Part shown: piece after piece, positions 9,340 to 18,141 of the stretch
Layout of the letters: each line of letters starts with the position of its first letter
Numbering within the stretch: position 1 is the first letter of the stretch
Assembly (NCBI GenBank): GCA_009917695.1
Contig: JAACJG010000006.1
Span: 1 to 64,000, forward strand
Length of the DNA: 64,000 nucleotides
Reading direction: 5' to 3'
Source: Candidatus Rifleibacterium amylolyticum
Lineage (GTDB): Bacteria; Muiribacteriota; Ozemobacteria; Ozemobacterales; Ozemobacteraceae
Notes under the pieces: generated by a model
Told to the model about the DNA's origin: nothing
Database searches by the model: none
The model's input: the letters and a program-made list of their open reading frames with translations, nothing else
Translations under genes and position numbers: made by a program

Positions 9340-11124
9340 GTGTGGAATAATCTTAGGGCAAGACATTATTCGGTTCTGATACTGTTGGCCATTGTGGCTC
9401 TCGAAACTTCTGCCATCGCTATCGACAAATTCATCAACCACGAAAGCGAAACGGCATTCAGCATCGAAAGCCCATTTCAGAACAATGCATTTATCGAAAG
9501 CTTCAAAACCGCTGAAGCCAGCAATGCCGTTTCTGTCAAAATCAGCAGCACAAAAAGATCCACACCTGCTGTCGCTGCTGTCGTTGCCAGCGTTCCGGCA
9601 AAAGAAGCCGTGCCGGTAAAAAATGCAGCTGAGGAAGCGAAAACCCGTTCTGTATCAGCTGAATTCGTAGCTGCGGCCGGTGAAAAAGACGGTTTCGAAC
9701 GTTATATCGAATATTCTGTTCAGGCCGGCGATTCACTCTACAACATAGCCGCGCAGTTCGGTTCAGCCGCAGACCTTATTAAAAAGGCCAACCAGCTCGA
9801 AGACAAACACGTCATCAAGACCGGACAGACGCTCAAAGTTCCTCTCCCGGCCAGCGAAATGCTATACACTGTGCGCCCTGGCGACTCTCTCTCGAAGATT
9901 GCCAGTCGCTTCAGAATCCCTCTCAAATCTCTGATCGAAGAAAACAACCTCAAGTCACACATGTTGATGGCCGACCAGCAGATCAGAATTCCGATTAAGG
10001 GCGTTAAATCAGATCTCAAAATGGTCAAGGAAGACAGTCTGTCAGCAAAAGCCCCGGAAAAGCTCGAAATGATCAGAGAAAACAAAGTTCAGCTGGTTCC
10101 TGAAAAGAAGCTGGAAATGATAGGCATCGAAAAGCTACAGATGGCCAAGGCACCTGCCATCAAAACTAATATTGAATTCAGCGAAAAAGATCTTCTCAAA
10201 TCTCCTCCGGTAGTCGCCAGCAAAGTGGTCAGCAGCGTAAAACCCGCAGCCGAAACTGCTGTTACGAAGGCCGAACCCCAAAAGGTTGAAACACCTGTAA
10301 ATACCGACAAAGAAACGGCAGCAAAAGCTGCTGCAACAGATGAAGATGCGCAGAAGTCAGTTACCTATACTGTAGCCAAAGGTGACAGCCTGCTCAAGAT
10401 CGCACACCGCTACAATACAACTGTAGCCCAGATTCAGCAGGACAATGAGATGAACGGCACCATGGTTAAAGTCGGCCAGGAAATCAAGGTTTCTCCGAAC
10501 AAAAAACTTTATCGTCTGGTCAAAACCGAAAAGACAACTCCCGAAAAGAAAGTTACCCTGGTAAGCCACAAGGTCAGATCAGGTGAATCGCTCTCGCTTA
10601 TCGCCAGAAAATACCAGACTACAATCAGCGCGATTGTTGCAGAAAATAACATGAGCAATACTGTGGTCATGGCTGGTCAGATCCTTAAGGTTCCAACTCA
10701 GGGTCGATATAATGTTGCACAGAGCAGCAAAGCAGTGCGCGCCTCCTGGAAAATGCCGGTTCGTGGTCGGCTGTCAGACAAATACGGTTGGCGCAAGCAC
10801 CCGGTATACCGCAAACGCCTTTTCCACGCTGGTATTGATATAGCAGCACCGAAAGGCACTCCGATTGCAGCCGTTCAGAGCGGTAAGGTTATCTACGCTG
10901 GCCGTCGCTCTGGCTATGGCAACCTGGTGATCGTAAGCCATGCCAATGGAATGTCTACTCGATACGCACACTGCAGCAGCATTCTGGTTAAAAAGGGCCA
11001 GAACGTCAGAGCCGGACAGTTGATCGCCAAGGTCGGCGCTACCGGCGTTGCAACCGGCAATCACCTGCACTTTGAAATAAGAAAGAATGGCAAAACCCAG
11101 AACCCTCTTACCTACCTCAACTAG
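9340..11124 (+). CDS. LysM-repeat M23-family peptidase (murein hydrolase or activator)
   Basis: Four LysM repeats (e.g. YTVRPGDSLSKIASRFRI) and C-terminal M23 domain (HAGIDIAAPKGTPIAAVQSGKV...GNHLHFEIR); GTG at 9340 has AAGGAG upstream. Confidence 0.9.
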   Translation: MWNNLRARHYSVLILLAIVALETSAIAIDKFINHESETAFSIESPFQNNAFIESFKTAEASNAVSVKISSTKRSTPAVAAVVASVPAKEAVPVKNAAEEAKTRSVSAEFVAAAGEKDGFERYIEYSVQAGDSLYNIAAQFGSAADLIKKANQLEDKHVIKTGQTLKVPLPASEMLYTVRPGDSLSKIASRFRIPLKSLIEENNLKSHMLMADQQIRIPIKGVKSDLKMVKEDSLSAKAPEKLEMIRENKVQLVPEKKLEMIGIEKLQMAKAPAIKTNIEFSEKDLLKSPPVVASKVVSSVKPAAETAVTKAEPQKVETPVNTDKETAAKAAATDEDAQKSVTYTVAKGDSLLKIAHRYNTTVAQIQQDNEMNGTMVKVGQEIKVSPNKKLYRLVKTEKTTPEKKVTLVSHKVRSGESLSLIARKYQTTISAIVAENNMSNTVVMAGQILKVPTQGRYNVAQSSKAVRASWKMPVRGRLSDKYGWRKHPVYRKRLFHAGIDIAAPKGTPIAAVQSGKVIYAGRRSGYGNLVIVSHANGMSTRYAHCSSILVKKGQNVRAGQLIAKVGATGVATGNHLHFEIRKNGKTQNPLTYLN

Positions 11125-11160
11125 TTACAGGAAAGTGTCCTTGAACAAAATTCGCACATA

Positions 11161-13023
11161 ATGAAATATTCCGCCAGAAAACATCTACTGCTTCTGGCGG
11201 TTTTTCTGCTCTTAACCGGAAGCGGATTTACCGCCGGCATAAGCAAAGAGAGAACCGGACGTTACGCCGACAACAGGGAACGTCCGGATTCGTCGTCATC
11301 GGCGGATGCAGGCTACTTCAATCCGCTGGCAATCCCAGAGCTGCAACCTCCACCAGAAAAACCGGTCATTGCCGTTGACACTGGCGTTACCACTGCATCT
11401 GACCCGCGCTTTGGTGCGGTCACCAATCCGCATCGTGAGATGTTCGTGCCAGCCTCGGAGATGCGACCGCCGGCACCGGCAATGAGCATACCAGTTCTCG
11501 ATCGCCGTGAACCCGACCGCTACGACCTCAACGAATGGGAAGAAAAACGGGTATTCAGCTCCAATCTTTATACTGATTCGAGTTTTTATGTAACCAGAGT
11601 CGATGGTGATGAGCACCTCTCTTCACGTGATCAGGGCGAATTTTATGAGACCAACTATCGTTACGAGATGTTTTCGACCAGACAGAACGGCGACTCGCTC
11701 GAAGTAATTCTCGATACCACTTACAGTAACGACCGGCGACCTTATCGTCATGGCTTTCTGGTTAATCAGGCCAGCGTCGATTCGCGCACACGCAGGTCAC
11801 GGCTGGTACTCGGGCATTCTTTCCCTGAGATGTCAGAGTATTCGATGACCCAGAGCGTCCTTGGCTTTTATGGCGTGCAAAAATTCGATTATACCAGCGT
11901 CAGCGGTTTCACTGGCTATTATGCCAATGAACGCGAAGATCTCGACAACCCTCGCTATATTGCCGGACTCAGACTCGAGCATGCCCGTGACAATTCGTTG
12001 AAGGTTGGTCTGAATGTGGTCGGCACTGAAGACGGCCGCGACAACGCGGCGGCGTCTGATGAACTGCCGAGTATGACCAACCGCGTCTATTCGGTCGATA
12101 TCGATATGCGCCCTACCGAAAACATCTTCGTAAATGCTGAGATTGCGCAAAGCGACACCAATTTTGACAAACGCGATGGCCCGGGTGAGCAGAAAGGTGA
12201 TGCTTACCGGTTCAAAACTGGCTACGAACGTGAAAACTATAATGTCGAAGCCGGTTTCGAACAGGGAGATACCAGCTTCATTTCTCCGCTGGGCATGACT
12301 CCCCGCGATGAACGCGCTTATTTTGCGCGATTTTACTACGAGCTCAACCGTTATGTCAGTACCCGGCTGAGTCAGCGTATTGCTCGCGACAATCTGGCTA
12401 ATTACCAGCGTTCGACCATTTACCGCGAACAACCTGAACTTCAGGTAACGGTTCGCCCGAGCGAATATTACAAAGATTTGCGTGTCGATTTCTATTACCA
12501 GCCTCTGCACGAATATTCTGAAGCCAAAGGGTTCATGGATCGTTACCGGGATCTGCTCTGGGTCGAGATGAACCAGCGGGCCGGCGAATTTGCCTACTAC
12601 CTTGGTCTGACGCAGACTATCGACAAAGATGACATCAACGTTCTCAACGATCGCGATATACAGCGCTACGACTTCACTCTTACCTGGGAATACAGCAAGC
12701 TGCAAAAAGTATACAGCTCATACTCTCTCGAAAAACTCAGCTATAAAAGAGCCGGCGGCATGGATCAAACCACCTGGATCGGCTTTGGCGGCAGCTCACG
12801 CTTTCATGACAACATTCTGATCAGTCTCGACTATCTGCGCGAAAACGTAGATCCGATAACGGTAAGTTCGAATCACGACCGCCTGAATCTTTCGCTGACA
12901 CGCGAATACAGTGCCACTGCCCGCCTGATTCTCGATCTCGAAGGCAATCGCAGCAGCTATGAAAACGACAATGGCGAAGTCAACGATTACACTGCGCGAT
13001 TACGCTATCTGAAGGCATTCTGA
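11161..13023 (+). CDS. Putative outer-membrane beta-barrel protein
   Basis: Signal peptide; alternating amphipathic strands; ends in aromatic beta-signal ...YTARLRYLKAF. Confidence 0.6.
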   Translation: MKYSARKHLLLLAVFLLLTGSGFTAGISKERTGRYADNRERPDSSSSADAGYFNPLAIPELQPPPEKPVIAVDTGVTTASDPRFGAVTNPHREMFVPASEMRPPAPAMSIPVLDRREPDRYDLNEWEEKRVFSSNLYTDSSFYVTRVDGDEHLSSRDQGEFYETNYRYEMFSTRQNGDSLEVILDTTYSNDRRPYRHGFLVNQASVDSRTRRSRLVLGHSFPEMSEYSMTQSVLGFYGVQKFDYTSVSGFTGYYANEREDLDNPRYIAGLRLEHARDNSLKVGLNVVGTEDGRDNAAASDELPSMTNRVYSVDIDMRPTENIFVNAEIAQSDTNFDKRDGPGEQKGDAYRFKTGYERENYNVEAGFEQGDTSFISPLGMTPRDERAYFARFYYELNRYVSTRLSQRIARDNLANYQRSTIYREQPELQVTVRPSEYYKDLRVDFYYQPLHEYSEAKGFMDRYRDLLWVEMNQRAGEFAYYLGLTQTIDKDDINVLNDRDIQRYDFTLTWEYSKLQKVYSSYSLEKLSYKRAGGMDQTTWIGFGGSSRFHDNILISLDYLRENVDPITVSSNHDRLNLSLTREYSATARLILDLEGNRSSYENDNGEVNDYTARLRYLKAF

Positions 13024-14681
13024 TGAATATGAAAAAACTCACATCAATTCTGGTTCTGGTCTGTGCCTTCATCGGCCTGAGCTCTGCACTGCATGCCGGA
13101 GCCCGAGGTGTCATGCCAAACACACTTGCCGGGCACAGCTTTGTCAAAGATCAGCTGACGGTTATGATGGTCGATGGTCCATGCTTTCATCGCAGTATGC
13201 ATGATGCCGGCTGGCTGCCGATTGAACAGGGCCAGAGCCTCCGTCATAACGACTCGATACGCACCGGCTCGCATGGTTATATGATACTGGCCTGGGCCGC
13301 CGATAATATGATCATGGTAAAGCCTTCCTCAGGCATTAGAATTGCAATGCAGCCTCAGTCTGTCCCGCAGCTTTCACTACAGCTGCACCGTGCCGAAATA
13401 ATGCTGTCAGCTCGCGACTCGGGTCTTATCGAAATAGTTGGCCGGCATGGTGTGCTTATGGTTAACCATGGCGAAAGCAGCTTTATCAGCAACCCTGAAC
13501 ACGACGTCATCAGAGCGGTAAAAGGTCAGGCAGCGTTCAGACTTACCGGAAACGCAGAACCGACTATGATTCCCGAAAGCTACAGTCTCGAAATCAATAG
13601 CGATGGCAGTGCAATACCTCTGGTAATGTTCGATCCTCAGTCAGAATACGAATCGTTCAGGCGCTTTAAAAGCTGGCTTAACCGATTCGACAGTATACAT
13701 CGACGGGTAAGCCGCGAAGTCGATTACCAGGTCGACTCAGTTCGTGTTAACGGCAATTTTCTCAGCAGCATGGGACAGGATCAAAACGGCTTTTACATTG
13801 TCAGTACTAAAGATGGTCGCATTCCGGCCAGCCTGCATCTGCAACTCAAAATCACACCTTATCCCAAACCAGAAGACCGCTTTGAACTGTATCTGGGCAA
13901 AGATCTCGTCTACGCCATTCGCGAAGGCCGCGACGGCTACCATGAGGTCAACTTCGCGCCGCCTTCGATGCCCGATGTTCTGCTCAGCATACAGGCTGTA
14001 GATTCGCTCGACCGCCGCATAAGCATTTTCAAGGCAGGCCTGGCTCTTGAGAATAAAAAGATAAGAGAGTCCAAGGCCCGACAGTTCTGCAAAAATCTCA
14101 GCGATGCCTTCAGTCGGCGCGACCAGATCTGGCTGCGCAACTGTATATCGCGTGATTACCGTGACTGGCAGGGCAACACCTGGTTCGACTTCATCAATAT
14201 GGCAGAGGACACTCTGCGCCGCTATCGTGACGTCAGACTGACCCTGCATCCTTTCAGATTCGAAATCAGCGGCGGCAACACCATTGTTCATCTCAATTAC
14301 CGCATGTCAGCTCTTACCGCTGACTGGAATTTCAGATACGAGGATCGCGGCAGTGAAGTAATCACACTGCGCCCCGAAGATGGCGAAATGCGACTGTATT
14401 CAAAAACTGCCGGCATGTTCTTTAATCGCCTGAAAGTGGCCGTCGATCTGCGTCAGGGTATTGTTCGTGGCAGGATCACTGATGAACGCACCAAACGCCC
14501 AGTTTCGGGGGTCAGCGTAACCGTTCGCAACACGAATTATCATACAACTACAGATTCTATGGGTGAATACGTGATTTACAACATGAATCCCGGCACCTAC
14601 GATCTGCGTTTTCACAAGAATGGTTATGGCGAACTTACGGCGACCAGAGTCACCGTAAAGCCGGCAGGAGAACAATTCTGA
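13023..14681 (+). CDS. Secreted protein with FecR-like region and C-terminal carboxypeptidase-regulatory-like domain
   Basis: TGATG overlap with preceding gene; C-terminus VRGRITDERTKRPVSGVSVTVRNTNYHTTTDSMGEYVIYNMNPGTYDLRF. Confidence 0.7.
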   Translation: MNMKKLTSILVLVCAFIGLSSALHAGARGVMPNTLAGHSFVKDQLTVMMVDGPCFHRSMHDAGWLPIEQGQSLRHNDSIRTGSHGYMILAWAADNMIMVKPSSGIRIAMQPQSVPQLSLQLHRAEIMLSARDSGLIEIVGRHGVLMVNHGESSFISNPEHDVIRAVKGQAAFRLTGNAEPTMIPESYSLEINSDGSAIPLVMFDPQSEYESFRRFKSWLNRFDSIHRRVSREVDYQVDSVRVNGNFLSSMGQDQNGFYIVSTKDGRIPASLHLQLKITPYPKPEDRFELYLGKDLVYAIREGRDGYHEVNFAPPSMPDVLLSIQAVDSLDRRISIFKAGLALENKKIRESKARQFCKNLSDAFSRRDQIWLRNCISRDYRDWQGNTWFDFINMAEDTLRRYRDVRLTLHPFRFEISGGNTIVHLNYRMSALTADWNFRYEDRGSEVITLRPEDGEMRLYSKTAGMFFNRLKVAVDLRQGIVRGRITDERTKRPVSGVSVTVRNTNYHTTTDSMGEYVIYNMNPGTYDLRFHKNGYGELTATRVTVKPAGEQF

Positions 14682-15307
14682 TGTACAAAACCAGACCTCA
14701 AACAGTTATAACGGCAATGTTCCTGGCTCTGCTCGTCGTCGCATCATTACAGGGCTGTCTTTCCAGCCACGGCGACTCTGCCGACGGCAGCGGCGTCATT
14801 TCAGGCCAGTTCAGAGCAGCAGCCAACATGCAGATTCTTGCCAGCAATGGCGACTCCGAAGTCTCTATTCCTGTCGACAGCGAAGGCCGCTTTTCGGCCC
14901 GGGTGGCTGGCGGTCTCTACAATCTCTATATGCAGGCTGCCGATGGCACTGTCACGCTGATCCGGCGCGACGTTCAGGTCGACAATAACATGACAGTTAC
15001 CGTTCTTGACACCGATATAGTGCCGATTCCTCAGGTTGTCTCAGTTGCAGTGCCGCTTGTCTATTCGACTTCGGCGACAATCGAGTGGGAAACCGATATT
15101 GAGTCAGACGGTTACGTAGAATTCGGCAATAACGAACTTTACGGCTATTCAAGCTATGCCACAACCGAGCTTAAAAAGCGGCATCGCATACAACTCTACA
15201 ATCTTCTGCCGGCAACAACCTATCATTTCAGAGTGGTAGCCAGCCGCTACAATCTTGAATCTGCCCGCAGCATTTCCCGCAATTTCACCTTCACAACTGA
15301 GCCATGA
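14681..15307 (+). CDS. Fibronectin type III-like lipoprotein
   Basis: TGATG overlap; lipobox VASLQGC; SATIEWETDIESDGYVEFG...YNLLPATTYHFRVVA. Confidence 0.75.
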   Translation: MYKTRPQTVITAMFLALLVVASLQGCLSSHGDSADGSGVISGQFRAAANMQILASNGDSEVSIPVDSEGRFSARVAGGLYNLYMQAADGTVTLIRRDVQVDNNMTVTVLDTDIVPIPQVVSVAVPLVYSTSATIEWETDIESDGYVEFGNNELYGYSSYATTELKKRHRIQLYNLLPATTYHFRVVASRYNLESARSISRNFTFTTEP

Positions 15308-15372
15308 GCGCGCGTTAATGCGCTGAGCCTTTTTTGACGATAGTTATGTTAACTATTTCTGGAGGCAAACGC

Positions 15373-16746
15373 ATGAATGCTTTTTTTGTTGGAATCGGCG
15401 GCATGGGGATGAGCGGCCTCGCCAAAATACTGCACAACGCAGGCTTTCAGGTAGCCGGTTCTGATCGCAATCTCGACGGTGATTACTGCCGTCGTCTGCG
15501 GGAAATCGGAGTCAAACTGTATCTGCAGGATGGCAACGGACCACAGCAGTTCATGCAGGAAACCGGCCTCAAATCCAATGAATTCAAAGTCGTCAAATCA
15601 ACTGCGGTCGAAAATCAGGTGCCTGACATCATCGCCGCAGAGCGACTCGGAATCCAGCAGATAATGCGTTCTGACCTGCTTGCCATGATGTTCAACGAAA
15701 AGATGGGCATAGCCATCGGCGGCACTGCCGGTAAAACCACAACAACCGGCCTGGTGGCCTGGGTTCTCAAATACTGCGGACAAGAGCCCTCCTGTGCCGT
15801 CGGCGGCATCATTGCAGGTCTTGATACTAATGCCTTCAGAGGAATCGGGCCGCATTTCGTCATCGAAGCAGACGAATCAGACGGATCGATAGTTAAATAC
15901 CGACCCTGGCTCTCTCTTGTCACCAACATTTCACGCGATCACAAAAGCCTGCCTGAACTGCAGGAACTGTTCGGCACCTTTTTCGAGCACACCACCGGAT
16001 TCAGGCTGGTATGTTGCGAAAACGAACAGGCAATGCAGCTTGCCAGATCCTGTGACGACCCGGTTCAAACCTATGGTTTTTCTGAAAACGCTGACTGGCG
16101 AGCAGAAAGCATAGCAATCGACAATGACTCTGCCAGTTTCGAGGTCAAAGGCGTCAGGTTCACTATAAATATGCCCGGTGAACACAACATACTCAATACC
16201 CTGGCAGCAATTGCGACCGCCAGCATCTGCGGCATCGCCCTTGCTGACATTGCCGAAGCACTGCGCGCTTTCCCAGGCATGAAAAGACGCTACGAGAAGG
16301 TCGGAGTCGCCGCCGGCGTAACAGTAATCGATGATTTTGCCCACAACCCGGCTGAAATAGCGGCAGCTATCGCTACCGCACGCAAGGCGTCAAAACGCCG
16401 TTTCATTGTCTATCAGCCACATGGCTTCGGGCCGACAAGCTTTACCCGCGACGACCTGATCGATGTCTTCAGCCGGCTGGACAGCGATGAATTCCTCTTT
16501 ATCGACGATATCTATTATGGCGGCGGCACGGTAAGTCGTGACATAAGCTCTGAAGAAATCGTTAACTCAGTGCGGCAACGTTTTAAAAACGCCTGGTATA
16601 CCGGCAGCCGCGAAGAAATTGTGCGCCGAATCGCCAGTGAAGCCTGCAATGGAGATCTGGTGCTGGTCATGGGAGCACGCGACATTAACGCCATCTGCCA
16701 TCAGATTCTTGAACGCCTGCCAATGCAGAGGAACTGCGCTGCCTGA
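15373..16746 (+). CDS. Mur ligase, MurC/Mpl-like
   Basis: FVGIGGMGMSGLAKIL, GGTAGKTTTTGL, EADESDGS, GEHNILNTLAAIA, DDFAHNPAEI; start with upstream GGAGG. Confidence 0.85.
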   Translation: MNAFFVGIGGMGMSGLAKILHNAGFQVAGSDRNLDGDYCRRLREIGVKLYLQDGNGPQQFMQETGLKSNEFKVVKSTAVENQVPDIIAAERLGIQQIMRSDLLAMMFNEKMGIAIGGTAGKTTTTGLVAWVLKYCGQEPSCAVGGIIAGLDTNAFRGIGPHFVIEADESDGSIVKYRPWLSLVTNISRDHKSLPELQELFGTFFEHTTGFRLVCCENEQAMQLARSCDDPVQTYGFSENADWRAESIAIDNDSASFEVKGVRFTINMPGEHNILNTLAAIATASICGIALADIAEALRAFPGMKRRYEKVGVAAGVTVIDDFAHNPAEIAAAIATARKASKRRFIVYQPHGFGPTSFTRDDLIDVFSRLDSDEFLFIDDIYYGGGTVSRDISSEEIVNSVRQRFKNAWYTGSREEIVRRIASEACNGDLVLVMGARDINAICHQILERLPMQRNCAA

Positions 16747-16841
16747 TCTTCGGCTGACAGCTGTAAAATACTGACTCTTGTGTTATCTTTGTAGTGCAAA
16801 GTTACAAAAAGTGCATACTGCTACAGGGAACACATTACTAC

Positions 16842-17522
16842 ATGAAAACCAGTCTTGTCATATCGCTGCCGCCTTCCAGTCTGCGTGCCGGCCTGATAGA
16901 AGCCCGCGGCGTCACCGTAAAACCTTCGTCACCTGAATATCGCGAACGTATAAATTCTGACATCAGAAGATTTCTCTCGCCCGACTGCATTTACCCCGAT
17001 CACATGCAGAAAGGCATCAGAAGTCTGCTGAAAACTTTCGGCTTTCACCCTTCCGGGCGCAGTCGGCCAGCTTCTGAATTTTTGTTCAAAGATCTGCAAA
17101 ACCGTGGCGGCTTCAATTTCATCAACAATGTCGTCGATATCAACAACCATCTCTCACTGATAACTCATCTGCCGGTCAGCACTTTCGACCTCGACAAATC
17201 AGGATACGAACTCTGTCTGCGCGTAGGCTTCGACGATGAATCTTATGTATTCAACCGCGAGGGACAGATTCTGTCACTGAAAAAACTTCTGGTGGTCGCC
17301 AGACATGGCGGAGATAACGCTGCCATCGGCAGTCCGGTTAAAGATTCACAGGCTACCAAAGTTTTTGAAGAAACGACAGACATTGCCGTCATCGTTTACA
17401 GTTCTGGCAACATCACTTCAGAAGAAGACATGCAGCGCCTGCTCGAGCGCTACATGCTGCTTCTCAAAAAAGAAACTGGCGCTGAGTCACTCGAAAGCGC
17501 TATACTTAATGCAGTTCCTTAA
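16842..17522 (+). CDS. Stand-alone B3/B4 tRNA-binding-domain protein (PheT B3/4-like)
   Basis: FNFINNVVDINNHLSLITHLPVSTFDLDKSG resembles the B3/4 domain hallmark. Confidence 0.7.
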   Translation: MKTSLVISLPPSSLRAGLIEARGVTVKPSSPEYRERINSDIRRFLSPDCIYPDHMQKGIRSLLKTFGFHPSGRSRPASEFLFKDLQNRGGFNFINNVVDINNHLSLITHLPVSTFDLDKSGYELCLRVGFDDESYVFNREGQILSLKKLLVVARHGGDNAAIGSPVKDSQATKVFEETTDIAVIVYSSGNITSEEDMQRLLERYMLLLKKETGAESLESAILNAVP

Positions 17523-17543
17523 ATGAGGAAATGGAGGAATATC

Positions 17544-17807
17544 ATGAAAAAGCTGCTGTTGTTGTTTCTGGTGGCATCCATTATGATCGGCGGATGTTTT
17601 GGCAAACCCAGCGAAGATAAATACGCGCAGGAGCTGAAATCTCCCGACCCCGACGTGCGCATAAATGCTGCGAACAAATTGGCTGAGGTAGCTACTTCCG
17701 AAGCGGTCAGACTTCTGTTGATACATAAAGACGACCCGGACTTCAGAGTCAAAGAAGCTATCAAAAAGGCTCTCGCTAAAATCGATAAGAGAACCTTTCT
17801 CAACTGA
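17544..17807 (+). CDS. Small HEAT-repeat lipoprotein
   Basis: Lipobox IMIGGC; SPDPDVRINAANKLAEVATSEAVRLLL. Confidence 0.75.
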   Translation: MKKLLLLFLVASIMIGGCFGKPSEDKYAQELKSPDPDVRINAANKLAEVATSEAVRLLLIHKDDPDFRVKEAIKKALAKIDKRTFLN

Positions 17808-17840
17808 CAATCCTTACAACTTCAGTCCAAGTCGCCCTTT

Positions 17841-17877
17841 AAAAAAAATCACCTGATGTCAAAAATGGCTTCAGGTG
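17841..17877 (-). terminator. Rho-independent terminator whose stem overlaps the 3' end of the acylphosphatase gene
   Basis: Minus strand CACCTGA...TCAGGTG followed by a T8 tract. Confidence 0.65.
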
Positions 17878-18139
17878 GTGAATTCAGCCTTTCGCGCTGC
17901 AATTCTTCTATTTCATCTACTCGCGACAGAAAAGATCCTTCTCTGACATCTGAAATAAAGTGCCCTATATGACCCATTGAGCCACGGGCCTCTATTTCGA
18001 CACTACCGTCAGGGTTGTTTTTAACCCAACCGCCAATGGGCAGTGCCCGGGCAACGCGCCAGACAAAACGCCTGAAGCCGACGCCCTGAACCCGTCCCCG
18101 CACCAGCAGACGAATTCTGATCAGCTCGTTCTCTGCCAT
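17849..18139 (-). CDS. acyP: Acylphosphatase
   Basis: VRGRVQGVGFRRFVWRVARALPIGGWVKNNPDGSVEIEARG. Confidence 0.93.
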   Translation of the reverse strand: MAENELIRIRLLVRGRVQGVGFRRFVWRVARALPIGGWVKNNPDGSVEIEARGSMGHIGHFISDVREGSFLSRVDEIEELQRERLNSPPEAIFDIR

Positions 18140-18141
18140 AT

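Noticed and set aside
11833-12705. 290-aa ORF antisense to the beta-barrel gene
   Set aside because: Codon-bias shadow; no motif, no SD, and the opposite strand has a coherent protein.
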